Translations under genes and position numbers: made by a program | Part shown: positions 45,735 through 54,733 of the stretch, piece by piece | Layout of the letters: every line of letters begins with the position of its first letter | Position numbering within the stretch: the stretch's first letter is position 1 | Origin: Parafannyhessea umbonata | Lineage (GTDB): Bacteria > Actinomycetota > Coriobacteriia > Coriobacteriales > Atopobiaceae | Assembly: GCF_012844235.1 (NCBI RefSeq) | Contig: NZ_JABAGR010000005.1 | Location: 146,014 to 210,013, forward strand | Direction: 5' to 3' | DNA length: 64,000 bases | The notes under the pieces: model-generated | Told to the model about the DNA's origin: nothing | Databases searched by the model: none | The model's input: only the letters and a program-made list of their open reading frames with translations

Positions 45735-47461
45735 GCGCCCAGGAGGCCGGTGCGGCAAGCTCCGCGGCGCACGAGGCCCCGGACGCGTCCGCCGTCGCAT
45801 TCGAGGGGCGCACGGACGCCGTGAGCGCGGGAATCGCGCACGACGAGGCGGACACGGCCCTGTCGGAGCTCAGGGGCCGCCGCGCGGCGGCGATGGGGCG
45901 CGCGGCCAGGGCGCGCAGGGCGACCGCAACGGCATCGCGCGACGCGTTCGGGGAGTCCGACGAGGAGCTCGGGACGGACGCGCTTTCCCGCCCCGCCGGC
46001 GCGGCGTCCCGCGCGACATCAAGGCGCCTGCGGCGCGCACGTGGAGGCGACGGCTCGCCGGGGACCGGCGGCGGAGTCCACGCGGGGCCCCGCCCCGCAC
46101 CGGCGCAGGGAGTGCCGCCCGCACCGGAAGGCGTTCCGCCGGTGGCGACCCGCGAGGAGGCGGCGATCACGGCGACGGGAGCGACCGGAACCCCCGGGGA
46201 CGCGCGGCCGCACAGGTCGGCCACCCCGGTGCGAGAGGCGCCCCGCCGACACGGCGCGCGGTCCAGGCTCGCAGCGCTCGACGGCAGGGAGGGCGCCGGA
46301 CCCGGCATGGCGCGCCCGCGCAGGACCGGGCCCCCTCGGAGGGGCTGGAGGCGCGAGGCGGCGCCGCCTCTCGAGGAAATGCCGGGAACGACAAGGGCCG
46401 CGGAGACGGCGAGAGCCGCCGGCAAGGCGGCGTGCGCGGCAGGCGCGCCAGCGACGGTCCCGATAGCCGGCATCCTCGCCGGAGCCGTCGTCGCGGTGCT
46501 CGCCGCGGCGATGATCTCGCAGGCGGTCGGCTCGCTCTTCGGGTTCTGGGACAACGAGGCCTCGAGGCGCGCGTCGGTGGAGGGGCTCCCTCCCTACGTC
46601 ACCTACTCGATGGTGCTCGCGGCCCTCGAGTGCCAGGACGAGTACGGTCACCCGGCGGGCTGCACGCTCGCCCAGGTCATCGTCGAGTCGGGCGTAGGAG
46701 ACCACCTCTCTGGCCTCGCCACGAGGGACAACAACCTCTTCGGCATCAAGTGGGCACCGAGCTTCGCCTCCTGCCCCGAGGTCGCGGGAAAGGAGTCCTG
46801 GCAGACGCGGGAGGAGTACGGGGGCGCCTCGGTCACCGTCGTTGACGCATTCACGAGGTTCAGGTCCTACGAGGACTGCATACGCTTCCGCTCGCGCGTC
46901 CTGCTGCAGGCGGGAAGGTACTCGGGAAACGAGAAGATCCGCAGGGCCATCGAGGGCAGGGACTCGGACCTCATGGCCGAGGGCCTCAAGGACGCGGGCT
47001 ACGCCACGTCGTCCTCCTACGTCGACTCGCTCAAGGCCGCGATGGACGCCTACGGCCTCAGGCGCTTCGACTCGATGAGCGCGGACGACCTCAGGCGGGC
47101 CGGGCCTGCTGGCGCCGCATCGGGCAAGGGGGCGACCATCGTCGCCGCGGCCCAGACCCAGCTCGGCACGCCCTACGTCTGGGGAGGGTCCACGCCCAAC
47201 AAGGCGCTCGACTGCTCCGGGCTCACGCAGTGGTGCTACGCGCAGGCGGGAATCCGGATACCGCACCAGAGCGACGCGCAGCTGAGGGCGGGGACGATGG
47301 TGCCGCTCTCCCGGGCGGAGCCGGGCGACATCCTCTGGAGGCCCGGCCACGTCGCCATCTACATCGGCGGCAACTCCTACATACACGCGCCGCAGCCAGG
47401 GGACCACGTCCGCGTGGGTACCGGGATAAGCCGGTTCACGTGCGCGGTCAGAATCCAGTAG
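45731..47461 (+). CDS. Conjugation cell-wall hydrolase: glucosaminidase plus NlpC/P60
   Basis: 576 residues. Residues 1-240 are Ala/Arg/Pro-rich and disordered-looking. One membrane anchor lies at about 243-268 (VPIAGILAGAVVAVLAAAMI). A glucosaminidase-type (GH73-like) domain follows with AQVIVESGVGDHLSG and NNLFGIKW. The C-terminal NlpC/P60 domain (about 467-576) has DCSGLTQWC with the catalytic Cys, GHVAIYIG with the His and a final IHAP. It opens the peptidoglycan for the channel, like PrgK/CwlT-type proteins. Confidence 0.88.
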   Translation: MSAQEAGAASSAAHEAPDASAVAFEGRTDAVSAGIAHDEADTALSELRGRRAAAMGRAARARRATATASRDAFGESDEELGTDALSRPAGAASRATSRRLRRARGGDGSPGTGGGVHAGPRPAPAQGVPPAPEGVPPVATREEAAITATGATGTPGDARPHRSATPVREAPRRHGARSRLAALDGREGAGPGMARPRRTGPPRRGWRREAAPPLEEMPGTTRAAETARAAGKAACAAGAPATVPIAGILAGAVVAVLAAAMISQAVGSLFGFWDNEASRRASVEGLPPYVTYSMVLAALECQDEYGHPAGCTLAQVIVESGVGDHLSGLATRDNNLFGIKWAPSFASCPEVAGKESWQTREEYGGASVTVVDAFTRFRSYEDCIRFRSRVLLQAGRYSGNEKIRRAIEGRDSDLMAEGLKDAGYATSSSYVDSLKAAMDAYGLRRFDSMSADDLRRAGPAGAASGKGATIVAAAQTQLGTPYVWGGSTPNKALDCSGLTQWCYAQAGIRIPHQSDAQLRAGTMVPLSRAEPGDILWRPGHVAIYIGGNSYIHAPQPGDHVRVGTGISRFTCAVRIQ

Positions 47462-47473
47462 GGAGGAAGGGAC

Positions 47474-48211
47474 ATGGAGAAGAGGCGAAGGGCCGTCGCC
47501 GCGCTCGCCGCCGGGGCGGTCGCCGTCGCGCTGGGGGCGGGCGCAGCGCGCTGCGCTGCGTCACGAGCCGACAAGGCGGACCCGACGGACAATGGCTCGG
47601 AGACCGCCGCCTGGGTCGACGCCGCGGACGGACAGGGCTCCGACTCTGGCGCAAGCGCTGAGGAGGCGCGGCAGTCGTGCGCGGAGGAGCTCGAGTCGCG
47701 GGAGTGGATGGGCGCCGAGGACGCGTCGCTCAGGATGACGGCGTCCGGGGGCAGGCTCGTCGAGACCGACGGCACCGACACGCGCACGTCGTCCTACGAG
47801 GTCACCTCCGACGGCGACGGGGAGTGCGGCCTCAGGGTGACACGCGCCGACGGGACCGTTGTCCAGGCCACCGTGACCATCAGGGGCAGGGGCGACGGCG
47901 CGAGGCTCAGGTGCGAGCAGCTCCAGACCTCGTTCGACTGGGTTCCCGCCCCGCCTGGCGGCGAGGTCAGGGTCACGGGCGTGGACGAGGAGTACCTCGC
48001 GCTCGTCGGCGGGAGCGAGGACGCGCTCGACCTCGCCGTGTCCCTCTGGGTGTCCGAGCACGTCCCCGGGGCCACGGAGGCCGCGTTCGACGGCGAGGTG
48101 TACATCGACACGAAGGCAGACAGCGTGACGGCGACCTTCACCTGCGACGACCCGGGGAGGTCGATCGTCTCGGTCACGTGGGCCGACGGCGCCTTCTCGG
48201 TGACGGGATAG
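47474..48211 (+). CDS. Secreted protein of unknown function in the transfer operon
   Basis: 245 residues, family not recognised. A clear signal sequence (MEKRRRAVAALAAGAVAVALGAG) ends near a cysteine but lacks a good lipobox. The mature part is Asp/Glu-rich and looks beta-rich, with a C-terminal domain (YIDTKADSVTATFTC). Position between the wall hydrolase and the VirB6-like gene suggests an extracellular or channel-associated part. No homologue is asserted. Confidence 0.65.
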   Translation: MEKRRRAVAALAAGAVAVALGAGAARCAASRADKADPTDNGSETAAWVDAADGQGSDSGASAEEARQSCAEELESREWMGAEDASLRMTASGGRLVETDGTDTRTSSYEVTSDGDGECGLRVTRADGTVVQATVTIRGRGDGARLRCEQLQTSFDWVPAPPGGEVRVTGVDEEYLALVGGSEDALDLAVSLWVSEHVPGATEAAFDGEVYIDTKADSVTATFTCDDPGRSIVSVTWADGAFSVTG

Positions 48212-48213
48212 CC

Positions 48214-49203
48214 GTGGGGCGCCACGTGCCGAGCCGAGCGTGCCGCCTGGCCCTGGCGGCCGCGCTCGCCATCGGCATCGCCCTCCTCGTCCCGCGCCCC
48301 GCCTGGGCTTCCATCGGGGACGACATCAACTCCTGGATGTGCGGGGTCCTTCGCGACACCTGCAACTGGATCTTCGACGCCCAGGCCAGGGTGCTGGCAT
48401 CCATAGGGGTCGACGGGGTCCTTTCGAAGCCCTTCGACAGGATGCTGGGCACGGCGGGCGAGGTGACCCTCTTCGACATCGCCCGCGGGGTGTGGAGGAC
48501 GGCGATCCTGCCCATAGGCTGCGGGGTCCTCAGCATGGTCTTCACGGTCCAGCTGATACACCTCTCCCAGCGCATGGACGGAAACGCCTCGATGCCGGCA
48601 GTGCGGGAGGTCGTGTTCCTCCTCGTCTTCTTCGCCGTGTGCCTCTTCCTCGTGCAGAACTCCTTCGAGCTCATGCGCGCGGTCTACGAGGTGGCGCGGC
48701 TCGCGATCACGAGGACGACCTCGGCGTTCGGGTCCGGCGGCACGATGGACCTCGCAAAGGTCTCGATCGTCACCACAGAGGACAGCGTCCCCGCCCTCGT
48801 GGCGATGATCGTCGTCGCGCTCGTGAGCTGGATCGTGGTCATCGCTGCCTACGTGGTTGCGCTCGTGGTCTCGTGGGCCCGCGCCATACAGCTCTACCTC
48901 ATGGCGGCCCTGAGCCCGATCCCGCTGTCGCTGCTGGGGCTCGAGGACACGCGCCAGGCCGGTGTCGCGTACCTCAGGAGCTTCGCCTCCGTGTGCCTCG
49001 CGGGGCTCATCATCACCGTCACCCTCATCGCCTTTCCGGTCGTGCTGGGAGGGCTCAACGCGGCGAGCGCCGGGGCCGGGGCAGCCGTGGACAGCGTTGT
49101 CGGGGGGCTCAGCTACGCGCTCCAGTACCTCGCGATGTGCGTGCTGCTGATCCTCTCGCTCACGAAGAGCGGCTCCTGGGCCAGGGACGTCCTGGGCGGG
49201 TAG
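48214..49203 (+). CDS. VirB6/TrbL-like polytopic channel protein
   Basis: 329 residues. A signal-like first helix is followed by a short exposed region with two cysteines (SWMCGVLRDTCNW) and about five membrane segments. WARAIQLYLMAALSPIPLSLLG is characteristic of TrbL/VirB6-type proteins. The GTG start lies two bases after the upstream stop. It probably forms the inner-membrane pore with VirB3- and VirB4-like partners. Confidence 0.8.
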   Translation: MGRHVPSRACRLALAAALAIGIALLVPRPAWASIGDDINSWMCGVLRDTCNWIFDAQARVLASIGVDGVLSKPFDRMLGTAGEVTLFDIARGVWRTAILPIGCGVLSMVFTVQLIHLSQRMDGNASMPAVREVVFLLVFFAVCLFLVQNSFELMRAVYEVARLAITRTTSAFGSGGTMDLAKVSIVTTEDSVPALVAMIVVALVSWIVVIAAYVVALVVSWARAIQLYLMAALSPIPLSLLGLEDTRQAGVAYLRSFASVCLAGLIITVTLIAFPVVLGGLNAASAGAGAAVDSVVGGLSYALQYLAMCVLLILSLTKSGSWARDVLGG

Positions 49204-49260
49204 CCGAGAGGCGCCAAGGGGCCGGGACCGTCCCGGCAAGCGAAGAGAAGGAGGAAGGAA

Positions 49261-49785
49261 ATGGAAGGTCCGGAAGGCAAGCGAAGGGAGCGGGTCTGGC
49301 TCTCGTTCCACGAGAGGTACGTGCGGCGGACGGAGTACGCCGACCGCGAGACGGGTGAGGAGAGGGTCCTCTTCACCGTGACCCTTCCCAGGGGGACCGA
49401 GGTCGACGGCGTCGACCTCGGCGGGTGGCAGTTCCACCCGAGGTATGTGGAGCCCAACCACTCCAGGTACCACGACGAGCACTGGAGGGAGGTCCCGCTC
49501 CTCGCCGACAGACCGGTGAGGCTCAGCCGGGACGTACTCGACGCTGACGGCAACCCACTGCCGGACGGGGAGGGTCGCAACCAGAGGGAGTGCGCGGAGG
49601 TGGACCCGTCGAGGCTCGGAGAGGCTCTCGTCGAGTCGAGGCGCAGGTGGTACGAGCAGAACTGCCGCGGGCGCACAGAGGAGCGGGCCGACGGTGCCGG
49701 GGGACTCTCCGCACGGGCGCAGGGGGCGCGGGCCGCCTCCGAGGCGATCGGCACGCCATGCGACGCCACACCAAGGAGAAGATAG
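49261..49785 (+). CDS. Hypothetical conjugative-element protein
   Basis: 174 residues, soluble, no recognised family. The N-terminal half is Trp/Tyr-rich with short repeating charged strands (RVWLSFHERYVRRTEY, WQFHPRYVEP, HWREVPL), suggesting a compact beta domain. The C-terminus is Arg/Ala-rich. AAGGAGGAAGGAA precedes the ATG, a very strong ribosome site implying high expression. Its order between virB6-like and adhesin genes suggests a role in transfer. Confidence 0.65.
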   Translation: MEGPEGKRRERVWLSFHERYVRRTEYADRETGEERVLFTVTLPRGTEVDGVDLGGWQFHPRYVEPNHSRYHDEHWREVPLLADRPVRLSRDVLDADGNPLPDGEGRNQRECAEVDPSRLGEALVESRRRWYEQNCRGRTEERADGAGGLSARAQGARAASEAIGTPCDATPRRR

Positions 49786-49793
49786 GGGAAGAG

Positions 49794-52700
49794 ATGAGGA
49801 TCGCTAAGGAAAGGGCCCACTCGGCCCGGCGCGCCCTGCGGGCGTGGAGACGTGACGGCGGGGCCAAGCGCATGAAGGCCGCCCTCCTATCGGTAGCGCT
49901 CGTCCTGAGCCAGCTGCTCGGGGCGCTCGCGCCGACCGTCGCACTCGCGGCGGAATCGAGCTCATGGTTCGACAACCCGAACGGCACGAGGTACATAAGC
50001 GACGTCGTCGGCGTCACGCGAGAGCAGGTGGTGGGCGAACTCGAGTCACACCAGGGCGACTCGTTCTACCTCGGCACGCCCTACCTCGGGCTCGGGGACA
50101 CCGGCGACATGCCTAGACCGAACGGTGACCACGGCTCGTACCGAGCGGGGATGCAGTGCACGGGCTTCGTCTGCTACGTGATGGCCGCCGCCGGCGGGAA
50201 CCCCTACTCGGCGCTATCCACGAATGGCGCCAACTGGTGGAACACCAACGTGTGGGAGAGGATATGCAAGGCGCAGGACGTCGTGTCCTACCGCTTCGAC
50301 ACCAAGGAAGAGCTGCTCGCCTCGGGACTCGCACAACGGGGAGACATCATCGTCGCGACCCCCGACTCGTCCGTGCCCGTGAGCGGGACCGACCGATACG
50401 GCAACACCTGGGACGGCCATGCGGGCTTCTTCTGGGGCTCCAGCCCCTCCGAGGACCTCATGTGGCACTCCGTGCACTCGAGCAACGGGTTCGGCACGAT
50501 CGAGAGCGGCAACCAGACCTCCGCGATCCAGGGGAAGGTCTGGCCGTCGCACTACATCCTCATCCCGCTCGGACAGTCGAGGGGAAGGGTGACCGTCATG
50601 AAGGCGTCATCCGACCCCGCGGTCACCGACGGCAACACACTCTACTCCGTCGGGGGAGCCGTATACGGCCTCTTCTCTGACGAGGGCTGCACGAAGGACA
50701 CGGGGGTGCGCCTGACCACCAGGGAGGACGGCACGAGCGAGGCCGTCGAGGTCTCGCCCGGGACCTACTGGGCGCGCGAGCTCTCGGCGCCAAGGGGATA
50801 TGCCCTCTCGAACGCGGCGACGAGGGTGGAAGTGCCCGCGGGCGGCGAGGCCGACGCGAGCGCGTCGGACGTCCCGCAGACGAACCCACTCGGCCTCGTG
50901 CTCGCGAAGGCCGACGCAGAGACGGGCGAGGCGTCCCCACTCGGTGCGGCCAGCCTCGCGGGCGCGGAGTTCGAGGTCCGCTACTACGCAGGCCAGTACG
51001 ACGAGGGGAGCCTCCCCGCGAAGGCCACCCGCACCTGGACCGTCTCCACGGGGGAGGACGGCACCGCGGACCTCTCGTCCGCCACGGGCGACGACCTCTA
51101 CCGCGACGCGGCGGGCAACGCCGTCGTCCCGCTGGGCACCGTGGCCATAAGGGAGACCAGGGCGCCGGAGGGATACGTGGCTTCGGACAAGACCTTCGTC
51201 ACGCGCGTGACCGCCGAGGGGACCGCCGAGCACGTCTCGACCTACGCCGCGCCTACGGTCGCCGAGCAGGTCAGCCGCGGCGACCTCGAGCTCGTGAAGG
51301 CGGAGTCCGGAAGCATGCGGCGCCTCGCGGGCGTGCCCTTCCGGATCACCTCCGCCACCACGGGCGAGTCCCACGTCATCGTGACGGACGAGAACGGCCA
51401 GGCGAGCACCGCCTCGTCATGGGCCGCCCACGCCACGCGCACGAACGCCAACGACACGGCCGGCGAGGGCTCCTGGGACGCCGCCGCGGGAGTCTGGTTC
51501 AGCGGGACGACCGGCAAGGCGACGGCGCCGGACGACTCCAAGGGCGCCCTGCCCTACGACACGTACGCGGTCGAGGAGCTCCGCTGCGCGGCCAACGAGG
51601 GCCTGAGGCTCGTCAGCATGACCGTAACGGTCTCGCGCGACGCGAGGACCGTCGAGCTCGGCACCGTGGACGACGACCAGGGCCCGCGCATCGCCACGAC
51701 CCTCACCGGCAAGGGAGGGGAGCACCTGGCCGAGGCCGCCGGGAGCGTCACGCTCACGGACGAGGTGGAGTACGAGAACCTCGAGCCCGGGAAGGAGTAC
51801 GAGCTCACGGGAACCCTCATGGACCGCGAGACCGGCAAGGCCGTGACCGGCGCGGACGGCAAGGCCGTCACCGCCACGGCGAAGCTCGCCCCCAAGCTCT
51901 CCACGGGCAAGGCCAAGGTCACCTTCGAGTTCGACGCGACCGGGCTCGCCGGCCACTCCGTCGTGGCGTTCGAGGAGCTCAGCCAGGGCGGGAAGACGGT
52001 GGCCACGCATGCCGACATCGACGACGAGGGGCAGACGGTCCTGTTCCCGAAGATCGGCACCACCGCGACGGACGCGGAGGACGGCTCCCACGACGCGGCG
52101 GCCGACGACGACGTGACCATCACGGACACCGTCGAGTACCAGAACCTCGTGCCCGGGAAGGAGTACGAGCTCACCGGCACCCTCATGGACCGCGAGACCG
52201 GCGAGGCCGTCACGGACGCGAAGGGCGAGAAGGTCACCGCGACAACGAGGCTCACGCCCGAGGAGGCGAGCGGAACGGCGACCGTCACGTTCAGGTTCGA
52301 CGGCTCCGACCTCGCGGGACGCACGGTCGTCGCCTTCGAGGAGCTCTCGCGCGAAGGCCACGTGTACGCCACTCACTCCGACCTCTCCGACGAGGGCCAG
52401 AGCGTCGCGTTCCCCCAGGTGAGGACGACGGCGAGCGACGCCGCTGACGGCGACAAGGTCATCGACGCGGCGCCCGGCCAGCGCGTGGCCGACACCGTCT
52501 CCTACTCCAACGTCACCCCCGGGACCGAGTACAGGGTCAGGGGACACCTGCTCGACGCCGAGACGAGCGAGGAGCTCGCCACGGCGGAGACGACCGTCAC
52601 TCCCGAGTCCTCCGAGGGCACCGTCGAGGTCGTCTTCGACGTGGACGGCACCGGACTCGAGGGGAGGAGGCTCGTCTGCACGGAGGAGCTCTCCCGCGCG

Positions 52701-53369
52701 GACAAGGTCGTCGCCACCCACGCCGACCTAAAGGACGAGGGACAGACCGTGAGCCTGCCCGGCATCCACACCACGGCGACCGACGCGGCGGACGGCGACC
52801 ACGAGGCCACGGCCGCGGACAAGGTCACCATCACAGACAGGGTCGAGTGGTCCGGGCTCGTCAAGGGCCGCGAGTACACGGTCACGGGCACGCTCATGGA
52901 CAAGTCCACGGGCGAGGGGGTCAAGGGAAGCGACGGCAGCCCCGTCACCGCCAGAGCCACCTTCACCGCGGACGCCGAGTCCGGCAGCACCGACGTCACG
53001 TTCGAGTTCGACGGCAGCGCGCTCGCAGGGCACGACGTGGTCGCCTTCGAGACCATCGCCCACGACGGGAGGACCGTGGCCACCCACGCCGACCTCGAGG
53101 ACCGGGGACAGACGGTGAGCATCACCGAGGCCCCGCCCGAGGCCCCCAAGGGGGAGAAGGCCACCAGGGGCGGCGGCCAGCTGCCCAAGACCGGCGACGC
53201 CGGGATCCCGGTCGCCCCCATCGCGGGTCTCTGCGCCGCGGCAGGCCTCTCGCTCGCAGGCGCACGCGCGCTCAGGCGCCGCGGAAAGGGCGGCGAGCCC
53301 GACGTCCGCATCGAGCGCGGACCCGAGGGCGGCACCGGCCCGCTGGGAGGGGGCGGAACCGATGATTAG
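49794..53369 (+). CDS. LPXTG surface protein with NlpC-like N-terminus, SpaA-type modules and four VaFE repeats
   Basis: 1191 residues, the largest gene here. The signal segment lies near 27-52 (MKAALLSVALVLSQLLGALA). An N-terminal cysteine-peptidase-like region (about 90-250) has MQCTGFVCYV, RGDIIVATP and GHAGFFWG, with Cys and His in NlpC/P60-like order. SpaA-like beta modules follow to about 629, then four VaFE repeats of about 115-123 residues (630-1113) and the sortase motif LPKTG near 1130 with a hydrophobic helix and RRRGK. About 25 residues follow the basic stop-transfer segment, longer than usual. It probably mediates cell contact during mating. Confidence 0.85.
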   Translation: MRIAKERAHSARRALRAWRRDGGAKRMKAALLSVALVLSQLLGALAPTVALAAESSSWFDNPNGTRYISDVVGVTREQVVGELESHQGDSFYLGTPYLGLGDTGDMPRPNGDHGSYRAGMQCTGFVCYVMAAAGGNPYSALSTNGANWWNTNVWERICKAQDVVSYRFDTKEELLASGLAQRGDIIVATPDSSVPVSGTDRYGNTWDGHAGFFWGSSPSEDLMWHSVHSSNGFGTIESGNQTSAIQGKVWPSHYILIPLGQSRGRVTVMKASSDPAVTDGNTLYSVGGAVYGLFSDEGCTKDTGVRLTTREDGTSEAVEVSPGTYWARELSAPRGYALSNAATRVEVPAGGEADASASDVPQTNPLGLVLAKADAETGEASPLGAASLAGAEFEVRYYAGQYDEGSLPAKATRTWTVSTGEDGTADLSSATGDDLYRDAAGNAVVPLGTVAIRETRAPEGYVASDKTFVTRVTAEGTAEHVSTYAAPTVAEQVSRGDLELVKAESGSMRRLAGVPFRITSATTGESHVIVTDENGQASTASSWAAHATRTNANDTAGEGSWDAAAGVWFSGTTGKATAPDDSKGALPYDTYAVEELRCAANEGLRLVSMTVTVSRDARTVELGTVDDDQGPRIATTLTGKGGEHLAEAAGSVTLTDEVEYENLEPGKEYELTGTLMDRETGKAVTGADGKAVTATAKLAPKLSTGKAKVTFEFDATGLAGHSVVAFEELSQGGKTVATHADIDDEGQTVLFPKIGTTATDAEDGSHDAAADDDVTITDTVEYQNLVPGKEYELTGTLMDRETGEAVTDAKGEKVTATTRLTPEEASGTATVTFRFDGSDLAGRTVVAFEELSREGHVYATHSDLSDEGQSVAFPQVRTTASDAADGDKVIDAAPGQRVADTVSYSNVTPGTEYRVRGHLLDAETSEELATAETTVTPESSEGTVEVVFDVDGTGLEGRRLVCTEELSRADKVVATHADLKDEGQTVSLPGIHTTATDAADGDHEATAADKVTITDRVEWSGLVKGREYTVTGTLMDKSTGEGVKGSDGSPVTARATFTADAESGSTDVTFEFDGSALAGHDVVAFETIAHDGRTVATHADLEDRGQTVSITEAPPEAPKGEKATRGGGQLPKTGDAGIPVAPIAGLCAAAGLSLAGARALRRRGKGGEPDVRIERGPEGGTGPLGGGGTDD
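51681..53133 (+). repeat. Four in-frame VaFE repeat units
   Basis: Units start at about 51681, 52050, 52419 and 52761. Most begin with a TTATDA(A/E)DG-like strand and contain VxYxNLxPGxEYxLTGTLMD. Three end in VVAFE-(E/T)-(L/I)...ATH-D-DEGQ(T/S)V; the third has LVCTEELS instead. Conserved Thr and Gln positions fit T-Q ester cross-linking domains. Confidence 0.85.
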
Positions 53370-53481
53370 CCACTTCGGCGCCATCGCCCTCTACCTCCTC
53401 GGCGCGCTCTCCGGCGCCACGGCAGTCGCGGCAATCGCGCTCTGCAGGGCGGCCGGGACCGCGGACGATCGCGAGGAGTAG
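53362..53481 (+). CDS. 39-residue membrane microprotein, DUF3789-like
   Basis: A tiny gene overlapping the end of the adhesin gene. It has one hydrophobic helix (HFGAIALYLLGALSGATAVA) then a Cys and a charged tail (DDREE). DUF3789 microproteins of this size and shape are frequent in Gram-positive conjugative elements next to transfer genes. GGGAGGGGG precedes the ATG. Role unknown. Confidence 0.6.
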   Translation: MISHFGAIALYLLGALSGATAVAAIALCRAAGTADDREE

Positions 53482-53494
53482 CGGCAAAGATAGC

Positions 53495-53518
53495 GGGGCG
53501 GCCCGGACGGGTCGCCCC
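53495..53518 (+). promoter_or_regulatory. Strong hairpin before ardC
   Basis: GGGGCGGCCCG and CGGGTCGCCCC form an 11-bp stem with a 2-base nominal loop. It is followed by ATCTTCT, not a T-run, and lies 22 bases before the ardC ATG. Possible attenuator or transcript-end stabiliser. Confidence 0.5.
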
Positions 53519-53539
53519 ATCTTCTACAGGGAGGAAGGC

Positions 53540-54628
53540 ATGCGCGCTGAGAAGGGCAGGGACACGCTCGCCGAGGGGCGGGCGAGGCTCGTGGAGTCGC
53601 TCGCGAGCGCCATGGAGGAGGACGGGCTCTCGTGGTACGCGGGGTGGGAGAGGTGCTGGTCGGCGAGGAACGCCGCGACCGGCGCCCGGTACAGGGGCGT
53701 CAACAGGCTCTCCCTCGCGGCCGCGTCCGCACGATGCGGATTCGAGGACCCCAGGTGGGTCACGTACAACCAGGCGCGGGACGCCGGCTGGCACGTGCGC
53801 CGCGGCGAGAGGGCGCAGGCCACGGTGGAGTTCTGGAGCTGGTACGTGCCGATCATGCGCGCAGGAAGGCAGTCGGTCGTCACGGTACAGAGGGCGCGGG
53901 AGCTCGTCGCCGCGGGGAGGATCTCGGAGGACGACGTCTGCGGGGACAGGTTCCTGAGGGGGAGGGGCGCCTGGGTCTTCAACGCGAGCCAGGTGGAGGG
54001 CGTCCCGCCCGTCATGGAGCCTCGCGCGGCGGAGCCGGGGTCGGAGCCCTGGAGGGTGGCAGACGACCTCATCGCGTCGTCGAGGTGCCCCGTGCGGGAG
54101 ACGAGGAGCGACGACGCCTTCTACGCCCCGGCCGAGGACGCGATCACCATGCCGCTCCGCGGCCAGTTCGAGTCCGCCGAGGGCTTCTGCAGGACGCTGA
54201 TGCACGAGATGTGCCACTCGACCGCGGGCGAGCTCGGCAGGCCGCTTCCGAGCGACCACGAGTCCTATGCGTTCGAGGAGCTGGTCGCGGAGCTCGGGAG
54301 CGCCTTCTCCGCTGCGGACGCGGGGCTCGACATGTCCGCGGTCGCGAGGGGAGGGTCGGTGCAGACCTGGACCCAGAACCACGCGGCGTACCTCAGGTCT
54401 TGGCTGGACGAGATCAGGGACGACCCATCCGCCCTCGCGAGGGCCGCCTCGGAGGCGTCGCGCGCGTCCGACCTCGTCATCGGCAGGTACGACGAGGCGC
54501 GGGCGGAGCGGGCACGCTCGCGCTCGAGGGACGAGAGGCCGCTCTCCGAGAGGGCAGGAAGCGCGAGGGAGGCCGCCGCGCGGCTCGCGACCGTCGACAT
54601 GGCGCCGGAGGACATGAGGGCGAAGTAG
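53540..54628 (+). CDS. ardC: ArdC-like antirestriction protein (ssDNA-binding plus zincin domain)
   Basis: 362 residues. The N-terminal half resembles the ArdC ssDNA-binding domain (WYAGWERCWSARNAATGARYRGVNRLSL, shown in part by its YRGVN strand). The C-terminal half is a metalloprotease-like fold with TLMHEMCHSTAGEL, an HExxH zinc motif, and EELVAELGSAF. ArdC protects incoming single-stranded DNA on conjugative plasmids. It is the last gene of the plus-strand operon, consistent with early entry into the recipient. Confidence 0.83.
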   Translation: MRAEKGRDTLAEGRARLVESLASAMEEDGLSWYAGWERCWSARNAATGARYRGVNRLSLAAASARCGFEDPRWVTYNQARDAGWHVRRGERAQATVEFWSWYVPIMRAGRQSVVTVQRARELVAAGRISEDDVCGDRFLRGRGAWVFNASQVEGVPPVMEPRAAEPGSEPWRVADDLIASSRCPVRETRSDDAFYAPAEDAITMPLRGQFESAEGFCRTLMHEMCHSTAGELGRPLPSDHESYAFEELVAELGSAFSAADAGLDMSAVARGGSVQTWTQNHAAYLRSWLDEIRDDPSALARAASEASRASDLVIGRYDEARAERARSRSRDERPLSERAGSAREAAARLATVDMAPEDMRAK

Positions 54629-54733
54629 GGAAGCCGCAGGCATACGTGACGCCGCGAGCCCCTCTGGGGCCCTCTGGGAAGCGCCCCTGACCAATGCGGC
54701 CGCGATGGGGTTGGGGCTTTGGCGGACGCGCCC

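Noticed and set aside
49758..49793. Upstream ATG for the VaFE adhesin at 49758
   Set aside because: It overlaps the preceding gene and lacks the well-spaced AGGGGAA that precedes the ATG at 49794.
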